A DNA stretch of 64,000 bases from Aeromonas bestiarum (GCF_000819745.1 NZ_CDDA01000006.1:140780-204779); one strand, 5' to 3'. Shown: positions 54,062 through 62,969, numbered from the stretch's first letter. Made by a program: numbers and translations. The notes: a model not told the origin generated them from the letters alone.

Positions 54062-54274
54062 ATGGAGATCGACAAAGCCATCGATCTGATCGAGGCTCAC
54101 GGGACCTTTCACGGGGATCACTACAGCTTCAACAGCGGCGAGTTCGTGCAGTGGTGCCGGGAGGACAACCATCAGACCCTCAGCCTGGAGCAGGCAAATC
54201 AGGAGTTGGCCCCCTACTGCATAAGAGTGGGCTATTCGGAACCGGTCAGGGCGTGGCGTTACTACCTGACCTGA
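54062..54274 (+). CDS. Small uncharacterised protein (70 residues)
   Basis: ATG behind a strong CAGGAGG site encodes MEIDKAIDLIEAHGTFHGDHYSF..., soluble, with one short N-terminal helix and several aromatic residues (WCREDNHQT, VRAWRYYLT at the end). Base composition matches the host, unlike the FRG gene next door. I do not recognise the family. The ribosome site and codon use make it a credible gene. Confidence 0.65.
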   Translation: MEIDKAIDLIEAHGTFHGDHYSFNSGEFVQWCREDNHQTLSLEQANQELAPYCIRVGYSEPVRAWRYYLT

Positions 54275-54397
54275 GCGCCAGGGTAAGGCGAGCTTGGTGA
54301 AGGATGGGAAAGGGCAGGGGCCGGGCTCCTGCCCTTATTGCATGGATCGCAGGGGAGCATTGGACATCCAAGGCATCGGCTTCCGAGACCAATAGGC

Positions 54398-54772
54398 TTA
54401 CTTATTGAAATTCCAAGCGATGGGCAGCTCAAGGTCGAAGACAAGCGCATCTCCTTCGAGGCTAAAGGGCAGGCTGGTCTGGTGCTGCTCATATTCGTTG
54501 ACGATCAGGCAGCACTCGAAGAAGTTGGATTCGTAGCTGAGGTGGGCCAGGCCATGGGCGCCGTCTTGATCGAGCTCGATGCGCAGCACCTGCGGTGGGT
54601 GCTCCTGACTGAGGTTGACCGCGGGATTGCCCTCATCCACCAGCCGCTCCAGCAGGGGGAAGAAGTCCTGCTTGTGGGTCTCAATGGCCAGGGTGATGGC
54701 CTGCTCCAGCGTGCTCTGGCTGGCGAAGGGGCCGCCGAGGGGGTAGCGGGTCTGGATCCTTTCCTGAGTCAT
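54398..54772 (-). CDS. Uncharacterised cytoplasmic protein (124 residues)
   Basis: Start MTQERIQTRYPLGGPFASQSTLEQAITLAIETHK follows a perfect AGGAGG. The protein is acidic and without signal or membrane segments; residues such as HPPQVLRIELDQDGAHGLAHLSYESNFFECCLIVNEYEQHQTSLPF suggest a mixed alpha/beta fold. I cannot assign a family. Confidence 0.7.
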   Translation of the reverse strand: MTQERIQTRYPLGGPFASQSTLEQAITLAIETHKQDFFPLLERLVDEGNPAVNLSQEHPPQVLRIELDQDGAHGLAHLSYESNFFECCLIVNEYEQHQTSLPFSLEGDALVFDLELPIAWNFNK

Positions 54773-54954
54773 GGCGTTTCCTCCTGAACTGAGATGTGGC
54801 AACAGTTTGGCCGCTGCAGCGACCTGTAACCCGGAATCTGCGACCAGCGTGTTTTATCGCAAATTGTCGATGGCGCATCACGTAATAGGGGAGTCCTTGT
54901 CCTGATAGATGAAGCAATCCGTAAAATCGAAACCATGCCGATGTTTATAAAATA

Positions 54955-55236
54955 TCAGGCGGGGATCCGGCCATTTTTCACCAGCGCCCGGCGGATGTTC
55001 TTGCACATCTTGCCAAAACTGTAGAGCTCGTCGAAGGTCGGCGGGATGCCGCGGTTGATCTGATATTGCCAGTAGCTGAGATCCGTATCCACCAGCTCCA
55101 TCAGCTTCTTGGGGCAGCCGATACAGGTATTGTCCGGCCCGCATTTGAAGGTGTCAGGTTGATAGAGCGGGAATTCTTGCTTCACGGCATCGATGATCTG
55201 CTGCATCGCTGTGATGCGGTCGGGTTTTCTGCTCAC
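54955..55236 (-). CDS. Small cysteine-containing protein, uncharacterised
   Basis: About 93 residues from GTG 55236 (AGGGG upstream); ATG 55206 is an alternative. Four cysteines, CGPDNTCIGC plus FGKMCKNIRRA, could bind zinc or an iron-sulphur cluster. DTDLSYWQYQINRGIPPTFDELYSFGK looks like a conserved gammaproteobacterial hypothetical. A TATAAT lies just upstream on the minus strand (about 55270-55275), which argues against the longer open frame. Confidence 0.65.
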   Translation of the reverse strand: MSRKPDRITAMQQIIDAVKQEFPLYQPDTFKCGPDNTCIGCPKKLMELVDTDLSYWQYQINRGIPPTFDELYSFGKMCKNIRRALVKNGRIPA

Positions 55237-55340
55237 GCCTGGCCCCTGCTGCCTGTAGGAAGGATGCATTATATCCCTGAGAAAAACGGGGCCAATTAGG
55301 CTAACGAGGTAGTCCGGCCAGGATGTCCGCCGGCCAGACA

Positions 55341-55370
55341 CCACAACGCCCGGCGGGCCGGGCGTTGTGG
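55341..55370. repeat. Long perfect hairpin after the J-domain operon
   Basis: CCACAACGCCCGGC-GG-GCCGGGCGTTGTGG, 14-bp perfect arms. No T-run follows on the minus strand, so termination would be weak, but its position just past the last gene of the operon suggests a 3'-end role. Its core reappears in the terminator at 58132. Confidence 0.7.
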
Positions 55371-55399
55371 TGCGACTGAGCGGGCGGCGAAAACGCGCC

Positions 55400-56305
55400 C
55401 TAGAAGTCGTGGTAGAGCGGCCAGCCGAGCAGGGGGTGCTTGAGACCGGCGCGCATCTCGAAATTGTCGAGCTTCTCCGGCTCGGCGTTCTCTTGTTGCA
55501 GCAACTGGTACTGGCGCACAAAGCCCAGGGTGTGCAGCAGGTTGGCGACGAATCCCTTGCTGAGATCCTGACGCAGGCCGGTGGTCAGCTCGCCCGGCAG
55601 CTCCGCCAGCAGCAGCTCCAGCTGGGCGGCCAGATAGTCGGTGTCGTACCAGACTTCTTGCAGCACGATTTCTCGCGCCAGACGACGCTTGAGATCCTGC
55701 TTCACCTTCAAGGGCGCGGCGCCGCTGCCATTGCCGCAGAGGATGCGGTAGAGCAGGGCCTCGGCCAGCTTGTCCTCCATGGTGGGGTGGTCGTTCTCGC
55801 AGGCGAAGAAGTGCTGATCGATCAGGCTCATCAGGCGGGCCTTGTTGTGCTCCACCAGCGCCTTCTCGTACTCCTGCCACCCTTGCCACTCCTCCACATC
55901 CGGCGGGCTGGAGATCTTGTCCAGCAGGCGGGCATCCACATCGCCATAGAGGCTGTTGCCACCGGGCTGCTTGGCGCTGACCGAGATCAGCATGGACCAG
56001 CCCTTCTGGAACGGCTTGATGGGCCCCTCCGGCGCCTGCAGCAGGGCCAATGCCTTGGCCGTATCCCGTTGCGACAGCTCCAGCAGGCCCAGGCTGACCA
56101 CACCAATGACGTCGTGGGCGGCCTGTTCCAGCAGATGCATCTTGTACTTGTTGTAGTACTTGTCGGCGAACTTCAGGCTCATCAGCACCGCCTTGCCCTT
56201 GATCTGGCCCAGCTGCTGATCGCTCAAGTGTTCGCTCTCGCGGCCAAAGCGCAGCACCTGAGTGAGAAAGGGGCCCTGATTGACATCGCGTATGGCTAGT
56301 TGCAT
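55400..56305 (-). CDS. Uncharacterised protein, fourth gene of the J-domain operon
   Basis: A 301-residue soluble, mostly helical protein from MQLAIRDVNQGPFLTQVLRF (GAGGAA upstream). Stretches such as GLLELSQRDTAKALALLQAPEGPIKPFQKGWSML and LAAQLELLLAELPGEL suggest helical repeats. No known family recognised. It starts 11 bp after gene three and ends the operon before the 14-bp hairpin at 55341. Confidence 0.75.
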   Translation of the reverse strand: MQLAIRDVNQGPFLTQVLRFGRESEHLSDQQLGQIKGKAVLMSLKFADKYYNKYKMHLLEQAAHDVIGVVSLGLLELSQRDTAKALALLQAPEGPIKPFQKGWSMLISVSAKQPGGNSLYGDVDARLLDKISSPPDVEEWQGWQEYEKALVEHNKARLMSLIDQHFFACENDHPTMEDKLAEALLYRILCGNGSGAAPLKVKQDLKRRLAREIVLQEVWYDTDYLAAQLELLLAELPGELTTGLRQDLSKGFVANLLHTLGFVRQYQLLQQENAEPEKLDNFEMRAGLKHPLLGWPLYHDF

Positions 56306-56316
56306 GACGGGGTTCC

Positions 56317-57078
56317 TCAATCCAGGAAGCTGAACATGTCGTCGACTTCGGCGTACTCGTCGGAGGCATCGTTCTTATCTTTGGCCTGCATCACCAGCTC
56401 GCTGGCGAACTTGCTGATGATCCCTTCCCAGGATGAGTGCTCATTGCGCAGCAGTGCCTTGATGGCTTTTTCCACGTCCGGGGTCAGCTCGCGGATCAGC
56501 ATCAAGAGGCTGCGCGGGTCATCCAGCGGGTAGTCGTGGGCATTTTCGCTCTGCTGGCGGTCGCTGTAGGAGAGTGCCTCTTCCAAGTCTTCCTCTTCGG
56601 CGTGCAGCGTGTCGTGGAAGCCCTCTTCATCCTCGAAGCGCTCACCGCGATAGAACTCGATGAAGGGGATGGCGAGGTAGAAGAGACCGGCCGGATCCTC
56701 GGCGATGCACTCCAGGATCTCCGCCTGCTTGGCGTCGCTGTCCTGAGTGCGGATCAGGTAGTTGAGGAAGTCGAAGGTGTGCTGCTGCAGCTCTTCGGCG
56801 TTGTTCTTGATCGCCTCTTCCCAGTAGAGGGGCTGCTGGCAGACGATGTCGCGGATCCGCTCCGGGGTCATCAGCTCGGAGATGATGGACGGGAACGACA
56901 TGTCGTGCTGGCCGTTGATCTGGGTCAGGGTGACTATATCAATCTGTTCAATGACTTCGGCCAACTGATCGTCAGACATTGTCTTGGCGATCAGCTCGAA
57001 CTTCTCGCTGGCCTGTTTCGGCTCGATCACGGCCAGCTCTTTGATCTCGATGGCGGTAATTTCTATCAGACTGTGCAT
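56317..57078 (-). CDS. Uncharacterised acidic protein, third gene of the J-domain operon
   Basis: A 253-residue acidic protein from MHSLIEITAIEIKELAVIEP. Helical, with acidic runs (HAEEEDLEEALSYSDRQ) and an acidic tail (DASDEYAEVDDMFSFLD). The reading frame extends further upstream, but that part is an antisense-like Thr-rich shadow of the Asp-rich end of gene two. No recognised domain. Confidence 0.75.
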   Translation of the reverse strand: MHSLIEITAIEIKELAVIEPKQASEKFELIAKTMSDDQLAEVIEQIDIVTLTQINGQHDMSFPSIISELMTPERIRDIVCQQPLYWEEAIKNNAEELQQHTFDFLNYLIRTQDSDAKQAEILECIAEDPAGLFYLAIPFIEFYRGERFEDEEGFHDTLHAEEEDLEEALSYSDRQQSENAHDYPLDDPRSLLMLIRELTPDVEKAIKALLRNEHSSWEGIISKFASELVMQAKDKNDASDEYAEVDDMFSFLD

Positions 57079-57091
57079 GCTTTGCCCCAAG

Positions 57092-57622
57092 TTAGAAACG
57101 TACTTCGTCGTACATGTCTTGATCGCCGTCGTCGTCACCATCACCGTTGTAGTCGGCGTCAGCGTTTTCCCCGTCGTCATCGTCGTCGTCGCGAAGCTCA
57201 TAGTCGTCATCGGCACGGCGGCCACCGCGCGGCAGCGGGTTGTCCAGCTGGAACAGCACGGCGCAGGCTTCGATCAGCTGATCTTCGCTCTGGGCCCGTA
57301 CCGCTTTCACCAGCGGCAGGTCGGCATTGTTGAACGCCACCGACACCTTGAATTCGTCCCATGAGGGTTGTACGCCGCTGCCGAGCCACTTGTTCCACTC
57401 AGGCTTGGCCTTGGCCGGAAACTGCACCCGGCCATAGAGGGCCAGCGGCAGGTATTCGGGCATGAATTCCAGCATGCTCATGTCAGCCAGCAGCAGTGTC
57501 TTCATCTTGCCGGTGAATTGCTCCAGCGCCTTGGGGTCGTCCTGATCCCGGTAGGATTCGATGTTCTCGCTGGCATCACTCATCAGCGCTTTGATCCGCG
57601 CCTGGTCCCATTTTTTCTGCAT
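57092..57622 (-). CDS. Uncharacterised protein with Asp-rich tail, second gene of the J-domain operon
   Basis: A 176-residue protein: a folded N-terminal part ([49 protein letters not shown]) and a C-terminal tail of about 45 residues made mainly of Asp, Gly and Asn ([20 protein letters not shown]). The tail could bind divalent cations or be a disordered entropic bristle. It starts 6 bp after the J-domain gene. Confidence 0.75.
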   Translation of the reverse strand: MQKKWDQARIKALMSDASENIESYRDQDDPKALEQFTGKMKTLLLADMSMLEFMPEYLPLALYGRVQFPAKAKPEWNKWLGSGVQPSWDEFKVSVAFNNADLPLVKAVRAQSEDQLIEACAVLFQLDNPLPRGGRRADDDYELRDDDDDDGENADADYNGDGDDDGDQDMYDEVRF

Positions 57623-57628
57623 AGCGCC

Positions 57629-57913
57629 TCAGGGGTAAAATTGGTCCCACATCTCCTGCATGGCAGAAGCGGGATCGGTCACGATGACGTTGTTGAAATC
57701 CTTGATGAAAGCGGCCCGCTGTTTCGGGTCTGACAGCACTTCATAGGCCTGCTTTACCTGGTGCAGCTTGATGGCTGCCAGCTCTCGCTCTTCTTCGCTC
57801 GCCCCTAACAGCTTGTCTGGGTGGTACTGGTTCGACAGCCGTCGATAGGCTTTTTTGATGTCGTTTTCGCTGGCATTGGACTTGACGCCCAGTACCCGAA
57901 AGTAGTTGTTCAT
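57629..57913 (-). CDS. J-domain co-chaperone (short DnaJ-like)
   Basis: A 94-residue protein from MNNYFRVLGVKSNASENDIKKAYRRLSNQ, with the HPD triad in YHPDKLLG that stimulates Hsp70 ATPase. There is no Gly/Phe region, zinc domain or membrane helix, so this is a class III J-protein whose specificity must come from partners. It is the first gene of a four-gene operon; no hsp70 gene is nearby, so it would recruit the cell's general DnaK (or HscA/HscC). Confidence 0.88.
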   Translation of the reverse strand: MNNYFRVLGVKSNASENDIKKAYRRLSNQYHPDKLLGASEEERELAAIKLHQVKQAYEVLSDPKQRAAFIKDFNNVIVTDPASAMQEMWDQFYP

Positions 57914-58131
57914 GGCAGATCCTGCATCACTGGCATCTTGGAATTCACAATGCGGGCGCCTGATGGTGGAGCTTGAGAAACCAGGCACAGCAAAAACCCG
58001 TCATTTTAACGGAAACAGGCCAGCTCCGCCATGAATAGGAGGCGATATGGCAAGCAAGTTGCCAATAGCGAAAAAGCTCCAATCGCTGCCATTTTGGCAA
58101 GGAGAGGGTGGGGCATGTGTGATGGATGTTG

Positions 58132-58157
58132 AAAAAACGCCCGGCAGGCCGGGCGTT
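58132..58157 (-). terminator. Terminator after scsD
   Basis: On the minus strand AACGCCCGGC-CT-GCCGGGCGTT is followed by TTTTTT. It lies 6 bp past the scsD stop. The stem is the same 10-bp core as in the hairpin at 55341. Confidence 0.85.
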
Positions 58158-58162
58158 GTCGG

Positions 58163-58687
58163 TTATTGGAGGCGGGCCCAGGCCAGGCGCAGTTTCAGCC
58201 CCAGACCCGCACTCCAGCCTGTGGTGGTACTCACCACCTTGCCGTCCTTGACGATGAGGAAGCTGGGAGTAACGCTCACCTGCCAGCGGGCGGCGAGATC
58301 CCCTTGCTCATCGTTATGGGTCGGGAAGGTCAGCCCCTTCTTGCCCATTCCCTTGCTCAACTGCTGGGCGTTGCCGGAGCGCAGTGCCACCGTCAACACG
58401 TTTTCACCGTCCTGCCAGAGCTGCTCCACCGTTGGTGTGGTGAAGCGGCAGACGGCGCACCAGCTGGCCCAGTAGTAGACCAGCAACGGCCTGTCCCGGC
58501 TCATGGCCAGCAGGTCGGCGGTGGTGCCATCTTGCAGGGTGAGCCTGGGCAGCGGGCCGTCTTCTGGCAGCGCCGGGCTGCGCCAGAGGTCCAGCGCCGT
58601 CGAGATGACAACGCCAAACAGCAGCAGCCAGAGCGCCTCCTTGCCCCAGCGCCGCCAGCGGGGCTGGGTGGTGATAGTCTCTGTCAT
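58163..58687 (-). CDS. scsD: Thioredoxin-like membrane protein ScsD
   Basis: Inner-membrane anchored thiol oxidoreductase of 174 residues. One N-terminal helix (ALWLLLFGVVISTALDLW) leads to a periplasmic TlpA/thioredoxin domain with active site WASWCAVC and the cis-proline in SVTPSFLIV. It is the last gene of scsABCD, linked to copper tolerance in Salmonella. It starts 3 bp after scsC. Confidence 0.9.
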   Translation of the reverse strand: MTETITTQPRWRRWGKEALWLLLFGVVISTALDLWRSPALPEDGPLPRLTLQDGTTADLLAMSRDRPLLVYYWASWCAVCRFTTPTVEQLWQDGENVLTVALRSGNAQQLSKGMGKKGLTFPTHNDEQGDLAARWQVSVTPSFLIVKDGKVVSTTTGWSAGLGLKLRLAWARLQ

Positions 58688-58690
58688 GGT

Positions 58691-59434
58691 TTATCCCTGC
58701 TTGGCCAGTTCGGCTTTGACGATTTGCTCCAGCTCCTCATAGGGGACGGCGCCGGAGACCAGCTGGTTGCCGATCAAGGTGGCCGGTGTGCCCTGCACAC
58801 CGAGCAAGGTGCCGATGCGCAGGCTGTTGCGCAGCTCCTCGGTGGCCTTGGCCGCAGGCTTGAGGGCCAGGTTGTCGGTGGCCGCCAGCGCCTTGTTGAT
58901 GTCCGCCTCGGTCAGCATGCCCTGCTTGCTCATCAGCTTGTCGTGCAGGGTGAGGAAGCGGGCGGGATCCTGCTGCCACAGGGTCAGGCTGTACTGGGCA
59001 GCCTTGGCGGAGCTCTGTCCCTTGAACGGCAGCAGCTTGATCACCAGCCCGACATCATTTGGATAGGCCTTCAGCAACCTGGCCAGATGAGGGTCGAACT
59101 GCTTGCAGTAGGGGCAGTTGTAGTCGGTGAAGGACACCAGGGTCAGCTTGGGATTCTTGGCACCCAGGCGTGGGCTGGTGGGGCTGTTGAACAGCACATC
59201 CTGATTGCCCTTGATGAAGTCGCCAAGCTGGCTGGCCTGATCCGCCGCGTTCTGCTTCTCCCAGGATTCGGCTGCCTCGTCGAGGATCTTGGGGTTGGCC
59301 ACCAGGGTTTCACGAATGAGCTCCTTGATGCGGGCCTCCTGCTCCGGGGTGAAGGTGGCTGCGTGCAGGGCCGGGGCCAGCAGGGCGGCAGAGAGGGAAG
59401 CCAGCAGGGTCAGGGTGCGCAGGGTCGGTTTCAT
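58691..59434 (-). CDS. scsC: DsbA-family thiol-disulphide protein ScsC
   Basis: Periplasmic protein of 247 residues with signal peptide (ending ALHAA), an N-terminal helical extension (TPEQEARIKELIRETLVANPKILDEA) that in ScsC mediates oligomerisation, and a DsbA-type thioredoxin fold with active site CPYC in DYNCPYCKQFD and cis-proline GTPATLIG. Kept reduced by ScsB. Overlaps the scsB stop by 4 bp. Confidence 0.92.
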   Translation of the reverse strand: MKPTLRTLTLLASLSAALLAPALHAATFTPEQEARIKELIRETLVANPKILDEAAESWEKQNAADQASQLGDFIKGNQDVLFNSPTSPRLGAKNPKLTLVSFTDYNCPYCKQFDPHLARLLKAYPNDVGLVIKLLPFKGQSSAKAAQYSLTLWQQDPARFLTLHDKLMSKQGMLTEADINKALAATDNLALKPAAKATEELRNSLRIGTLLGVQGTPATLIGNQLVSGAVPYEELEQIVKAELAKQG

Positions 59435-61473
59435 TTAGTGTCTCCTTGAGAAGTGGCAATGCCTGCTTGCGCCAGGGTGGCAAGCAGGGTCGGGCGGTCC
59501 AGCAGGGGCGAAAGGATCTCGCCACCCTGCAGGCCGGGTCCGTAGATCTGGTTGAAGGGAATGGCCACGCTGCCGCGTTGGCGCAAGAAGTCGGCGATGC
59601 TGGCAGAGGGACGGCTCCAGTCCCCTCGCAGGGCCACCACATCGGGGGCGCTCAGCGCTTTTTGCACGTCATCTCGCAGTAGCACGTTGAATTTGTTGGC
59701 TTTACAGGTTATGCACCAGTCGGCGGTGACATCGACAAAGACCCGCTTGTTCTGCGTCAGCGCGTCCTGGATGGCTTGCTCCGAGAGTGGCTGCCAGTTG
59801 ACGGTATCTCGCTGGGGTTTTCCTTCCATCGTAAAGGCGCCGCCCAGCAGCAGGGCTCCACCCAGTAGACAGGTGAGGGCCAGTCCCAGGGTCACACCCC
59901 GAATACCATGACGCCACACCACGGCTAGCAGCAGGACAGCCAGCATCAGCGCCATCAGGATCAGTATCCAGAATTGACCGATATGGTTGCCGAGCAGGCT
60001 GAGCAGCCAGAGGCTGGAGCCCAGCATCATCAGACCGAGCAGGATGCGCAGGCGGCCCATCCAGCGGCCCGGTTTCGGCAGCCAGAGCGCAAGGCGGGGG
60101 AAGGCGGCGATCAGCAGCCAGGGCAGGCTCATGCCGAGGCCAAGCGCGGTGAAGATGAGCCAGAGCTGACCGAGCGGGGCCCCGAGCGCAAAGGCGACTG
60201 CGGTGCCGAGGAAGGGGGCCGAGCAGGGGGTGGCCAGCAGGGTAGCGAAGCACCCCTGCAGAAAGTGACCGCCCAGGCTGTTGCCACCCGTGGTGGCGAG
60301 ACGGGTATTGAGGTTGCTTGGCAGCCTTAACTCGAACAGCCCCAGCAGGTTGGCACAAAACAGCAGGGTGACCACCACCATGAAGCCGATAAACCAGACG
60401 CTCTGGAACTGGATACCCCAGCCGACCGCTCCCTGGGTGGCGCGCAGCAGTGTGCTCATCAGTGCCAGCGCCCAGAAGGAGACCAGGATGCCGGCACTGG
60501 CCGCCAGGAATTGCAAACGAACCGGACGGCGCTCGCGGGTTTCCAGCTGCAACACCGACCCCAGCTTGAGTGCCAGCACCGGCAGCACGCAGGGCATCAG
60601 ATTGAGGATAAGGCCACCCAGCAGGGCTGCGCCCAGCAGCCAGAGCAGCGAGTGGCCCTGACTCGGCAGGGTCAGCGGGTCACCTATGTGGAACTCGCTC
60701 TGCCAGGCCTGTTCACCGTTGGTCAGTACAAACCCGAGTTGCTGGCGACGTATGTCCGGCGCATCGCCCTGCCAGCCATCGCTGACCGGAATGCGGGCGA
60801 TCAGGGTGTTGCCTTGCACCTCCAGCTCGGGTTTGCCAAATTCGGCGCCCTCCAGCCGCTGGAGGAAAATCTGCGGATCCTGCCAGCCCTGCGGGTTGTC
60901 GGCGGTCAGCTGCAGCTGGTTTTGCCGGTAGCCGGCCTTGAGGGTGACGGTGCCCGGCATGGCTTGTGGCAGCTTGCTCATCGCCTGGGCGTAGGCAAAG
61001 TCGAACCCTTCCGGCGCAGTGCCATCCCGCGCCAGGGTAAAGGGGTAGTCGGTCAGTATGCAGACGTTGCTGCAGGTCGAAAGGCGCAGCGTGCCCGTCA
61101 GCGCCTCGCTGCTGCTGTGGGCAAGTGTGATGGGGAGGCTGACGGTCTTCTGATAGCCCTGGGTCGAGATACCACTGACGTCAAATCGCTCCGGCACGGG
61201 CCAATGCCACTGCTGGGTGGCTTGAGGGGCATCCCAGAAGATTTCAGGAGCTATGCCACCTTCCCCCGGGTTCTGCCAATAGGTCTTCCAGCCGGACTCG
61301 AGCGCCAGGCTGAGCAGCACGCGAGTTTGGGCGGGATCGCTGGCGTCGGCTTGCAGCCGCACTTTTGCGTGATCGTTCTGGGAGCTGACAAGCCAGCCGG
61401 TATCGCTGGCCAATCCCATGGATTGCCACAGCAAGCCGCCCATCAACAGGGCAGTCTTGATCATGTTTGACAT
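59431..61473 (-). CDS. scsB: Protein-disulphide reductase ScsB (DsbD-like)
   Basis: Inner-membrane electron conduit of 680 residues. After a signal peptide comes a periplasmic alpha-like domain, then a block of about eight helices with LMPCVLPVLALKLG and ATPCSAPFLG carrying the transmembrane cysteine pair, and a C-terminal thioredoxin domain with DVTADWCITCKANK. It takes electrons from cytoplasmic thioredoxin to ScsC. Length and order match ScsB rather than the shorter DsbD. Confidence 0.92.
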   Translation of the reverse strand: MSNMIKTALLMGGLLWQSMGLASDTGWLVSSQNDHAKVRLQADASDPAQTRVLLSLALESGWKTYWQNPGEGGIAPEIFWDAPQATQQWHWPVPERFDVSGISTQGYQKTVSLPITLAHSSSEALTGTLRLSTCSNVCILTDYPFTLARDGTAPEGFDFAYAQAMSKLPQAMPGTVTLKAGYRQNQLQLTADNPQGWQDPQIFLQRLEGAEFGKPELEVQGNTLIARIPVSDGWQGDAPDIRRQQLGFVLTNGEQAWQSEFHIGDPLTLPSQGHSLLWLLGAALLGGLILNLMPCVLPVLALKLGSVLQLETRERRPVRLQFLAASAGILVSFWALALMSTLLRATQGAVGWGIQFQSVWFIGFMVVVTLLFCANLLGLFELRLPSNLNTRLATTGGNSLGGHFLQGCFATLLATPCSAPFLGTAVAFALGAPLGQLWLIFTALGLGMSLPWLLIAAFPRLALWLPKPGRWMGRLRILLGLMMLGSSLWLLSLLGNHIGQFWILILMALMLAVLLLAVVWRHGIRGVTLGLALTCLLGGALLLGGAFTMEGKPQRDTVNWQPLSEQAIQDALTQNKRVFVDVTADWCITCKANKFNVLLRDDVQKALSAPDVVALRGDWSRPSASIADFLRQRGSVAIPFNQIYGPGLQGGEILSPLLDRPTLLATLAQAGIATSQGDTK

Positions 61474-61523
61474 GTTTTTGTCTCTTGAAAATGGAAGTTA
61501 GGGTGGTGTAAACCGCGGCTAAC

Positions 61524-61901
61524 TCATTCTCGCCAGACACATAAAGTAAGGTGAAGCCGCCGTTCAGGCGGAGATATGTTGCGAGGGGGAGGCAAGGCGG
61601 GTGAGCGGCGCGACAGTGGCGCCAGCAAGGCAATCACGAAGGCGATGGCAAAGAAGATCTGTTCGACGCAGAGCAGGCTGGCGGCACTGAGCCACTTGCC
61701 ATTGAGCTGGCAACTGCTCGGCTGGGGCGTCGCTGGCTGTGCGTCGTCGGCATCGGCGCTGGAAGAGGGGAGGAGCTGTACCTGGCAACTGAGGGCCTGA
61801 TCGAGCTGAGCCAGCCGGGCCAGCGGCTGGGCCGCGCAGTTGAGCACCAGAATGCAGACCAGCAGCAGGAGTCTTGTCGCCACGCGTTGTCGCAAAATCA
61901 T
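61524..61901 (-). CDS. Small membrane protein upstream of scsB (ScsA/DUF2946-like)
   Basis: A 125-residue protein from MILRQRVATRLLLLVCILVLNCAAQPLA with an N-terminal hydrophobic segment and a second helix (VEQIFFAIAFVIALLAPL). Cysteines in LSCQV and SSCQL may pair in the periplasm. This pattern resembles DUF2946-type proteins linked to copper loci and the first gene of scsABCD. AGGGCGAG precedes the ATG. Family assignment is tentative; its position and theme support a role in copper or thiol stress. Confidence 0.65.
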   Translation of the reverse strand: MILRQRVATRLLLLVCILVLNCAAQPLARLAQLDQALSCQVQLLPSSSADADDAQPATPQPSSCQLNGKWLSAASLLCVEQIFFAIAFVIALLAPLSRRSPALPPPRNISPPERRLHLTLCVWRE

Positions 61902-62076
61902 GCTCGCCCTACCCTGTTGAATGGTGCATATCCTATCGATCAATAATGACAGGAGCAAGTCAGCAGGATTCGATGCGACCATATGCAACATCGGGGTGGT
62001 CGGTTCTGTTTGGCGAACGCTTGTTCGCTAAAAGGGGGACCAGTATACTGCGCCGAGTTAAAATCCGAGGTGTTCG

Positions 62077-62805
62077 ATGCTCAAACTTGCCCGTGTGCTG
62101 CTGCTTACCCTGCTGCTCGTTTTCTGGTTCGTGTTTGGTCTGTTGCTCTGTCTGGTGCGTCCGCGTCATCCCAACAACGTCTTTGTCTTCGCCCGCATGT
62201 ACCATGCGATCTGCCCGCTGCTCGGCCTCAAGGTCAAGGTCATCATACCGGACGAGGTCAAGTCGGTTGGCCCGGCGGTTTACGTCTGCAACCACCAGAG
62301 CAATTTCGACATCTTCACTGTGACAGGTGCCGTCATGCCCGGCGTGGTGGCGGTGGGCAAGAAGAGCCTGCTGTGGCTGCCCTTCTTCGGTCTCCTCTTC
62401 TGGCTCTCAGGCAACGTGCTGATCGACCGCTCCAACCGTTCCCGTGCCATCGGCACCATAGGCCAGGTGGTGGATCGCATCAAGCATCACGGCACCTCCA
62501 TCTGGATGTTCCCGGAAGGCACCCGCTCCAAGGGGCGCGGCCTGCTGCCGTTCAAGGCCGGCGCCTTCCACACCGCCGTGCAGGCCGAGGTGCCCGTGGT
62601 GCCCATCGTCTGCTCCAGCTACTTCGGCCAGATCGACCTGAACCGCTGGGACAATGGCGAGGTGTTGCTGGAAGTCATGGCACCTGTCTGCAGCAAGGAG
62701 CACGGCGCCGCCGGCATTCGCGAGTTGTCTGACAACTGCCGTGCCCGGATGGAAGCCAAGCTGGTCGAGCTGGACAGCAAGCTGGGTCGCCATCAGGCCG
62801 CCTGA
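62077..62805 (+). CDS. plsC: 1-acyl-sn-glycerol-3-phosphate acyltransferase
   Basis: Makes phosphatidic acid at the inner membrane. The 242-residue protein has an N-terminal membrane helix (LLLTLLLVFWFVFGLLLCLV), the catalytic NHQSNFD (HX4D), and FPEGTRSKG. Length matches E. coli PlsC (245). It ends at the terminator 62829-62851, before the psp promoter. Confidence 0.95.
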   Translation: MLKLARVLLLTLLLVFWFVFGLLLCLVRPRHPNNVFVFARMYHAICPLLGLKVKVIIPDEVKSVGPAVYVCNHQSNFDIFTVTGAVMPGVVAVGKKSLLWLPFFGLLFWLSGNVLIDRSNRSRAIGTIGQVVDRIKHHGTSIWMFPEGTRSKGRGLLPFKAGAFHTAVQAEVPVVPIVCSSYFGQIDLNRWDNGEVLLEVMAPVCSKEHGAAGIRELSDNCRARMEAKLVELDSKLGRHQAA

Positions 62806-62828
62806 GTCTGAACGAAAGATGACATAGA

Positions 62829-62851
62829 GGGAGCCGCTGGCTCCCTTTTTT
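62829..62851 (+). terminator. Terminator after plsC
   Basis: GGGAGCC-GCT-GGCTCCC followed by six T. Confidence 0.85.
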
Positions 62852-62952
62852 GTTGGTTAAAAGCACCACTTTGTTGGCGATTTTAACCAATCACCTCACC
62901 TTGAATCTCAGCATAAAATCTATATCTATATGTAAAACAACAATAAATTATC

Positions 62953-62969
62953 TTGGCATGGCTCTTGTA
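62953..62969 (+). promoter_or_regulatory. Sigma-54 promoter of the psp operon
   Basis: TTGGCATGGCTCTTGTA fits the sigma-54 consensus (TGGCA at -24, TTG at -12; the last GC is GT), placed 48 bases before the pspA start. Psp operons are sigma-54 dependent in the family (PspF activated). The AT-rich 100 bp upstream would hold PspF and IHF sites. No pspF gene is in the window. Confidence 0.65.
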
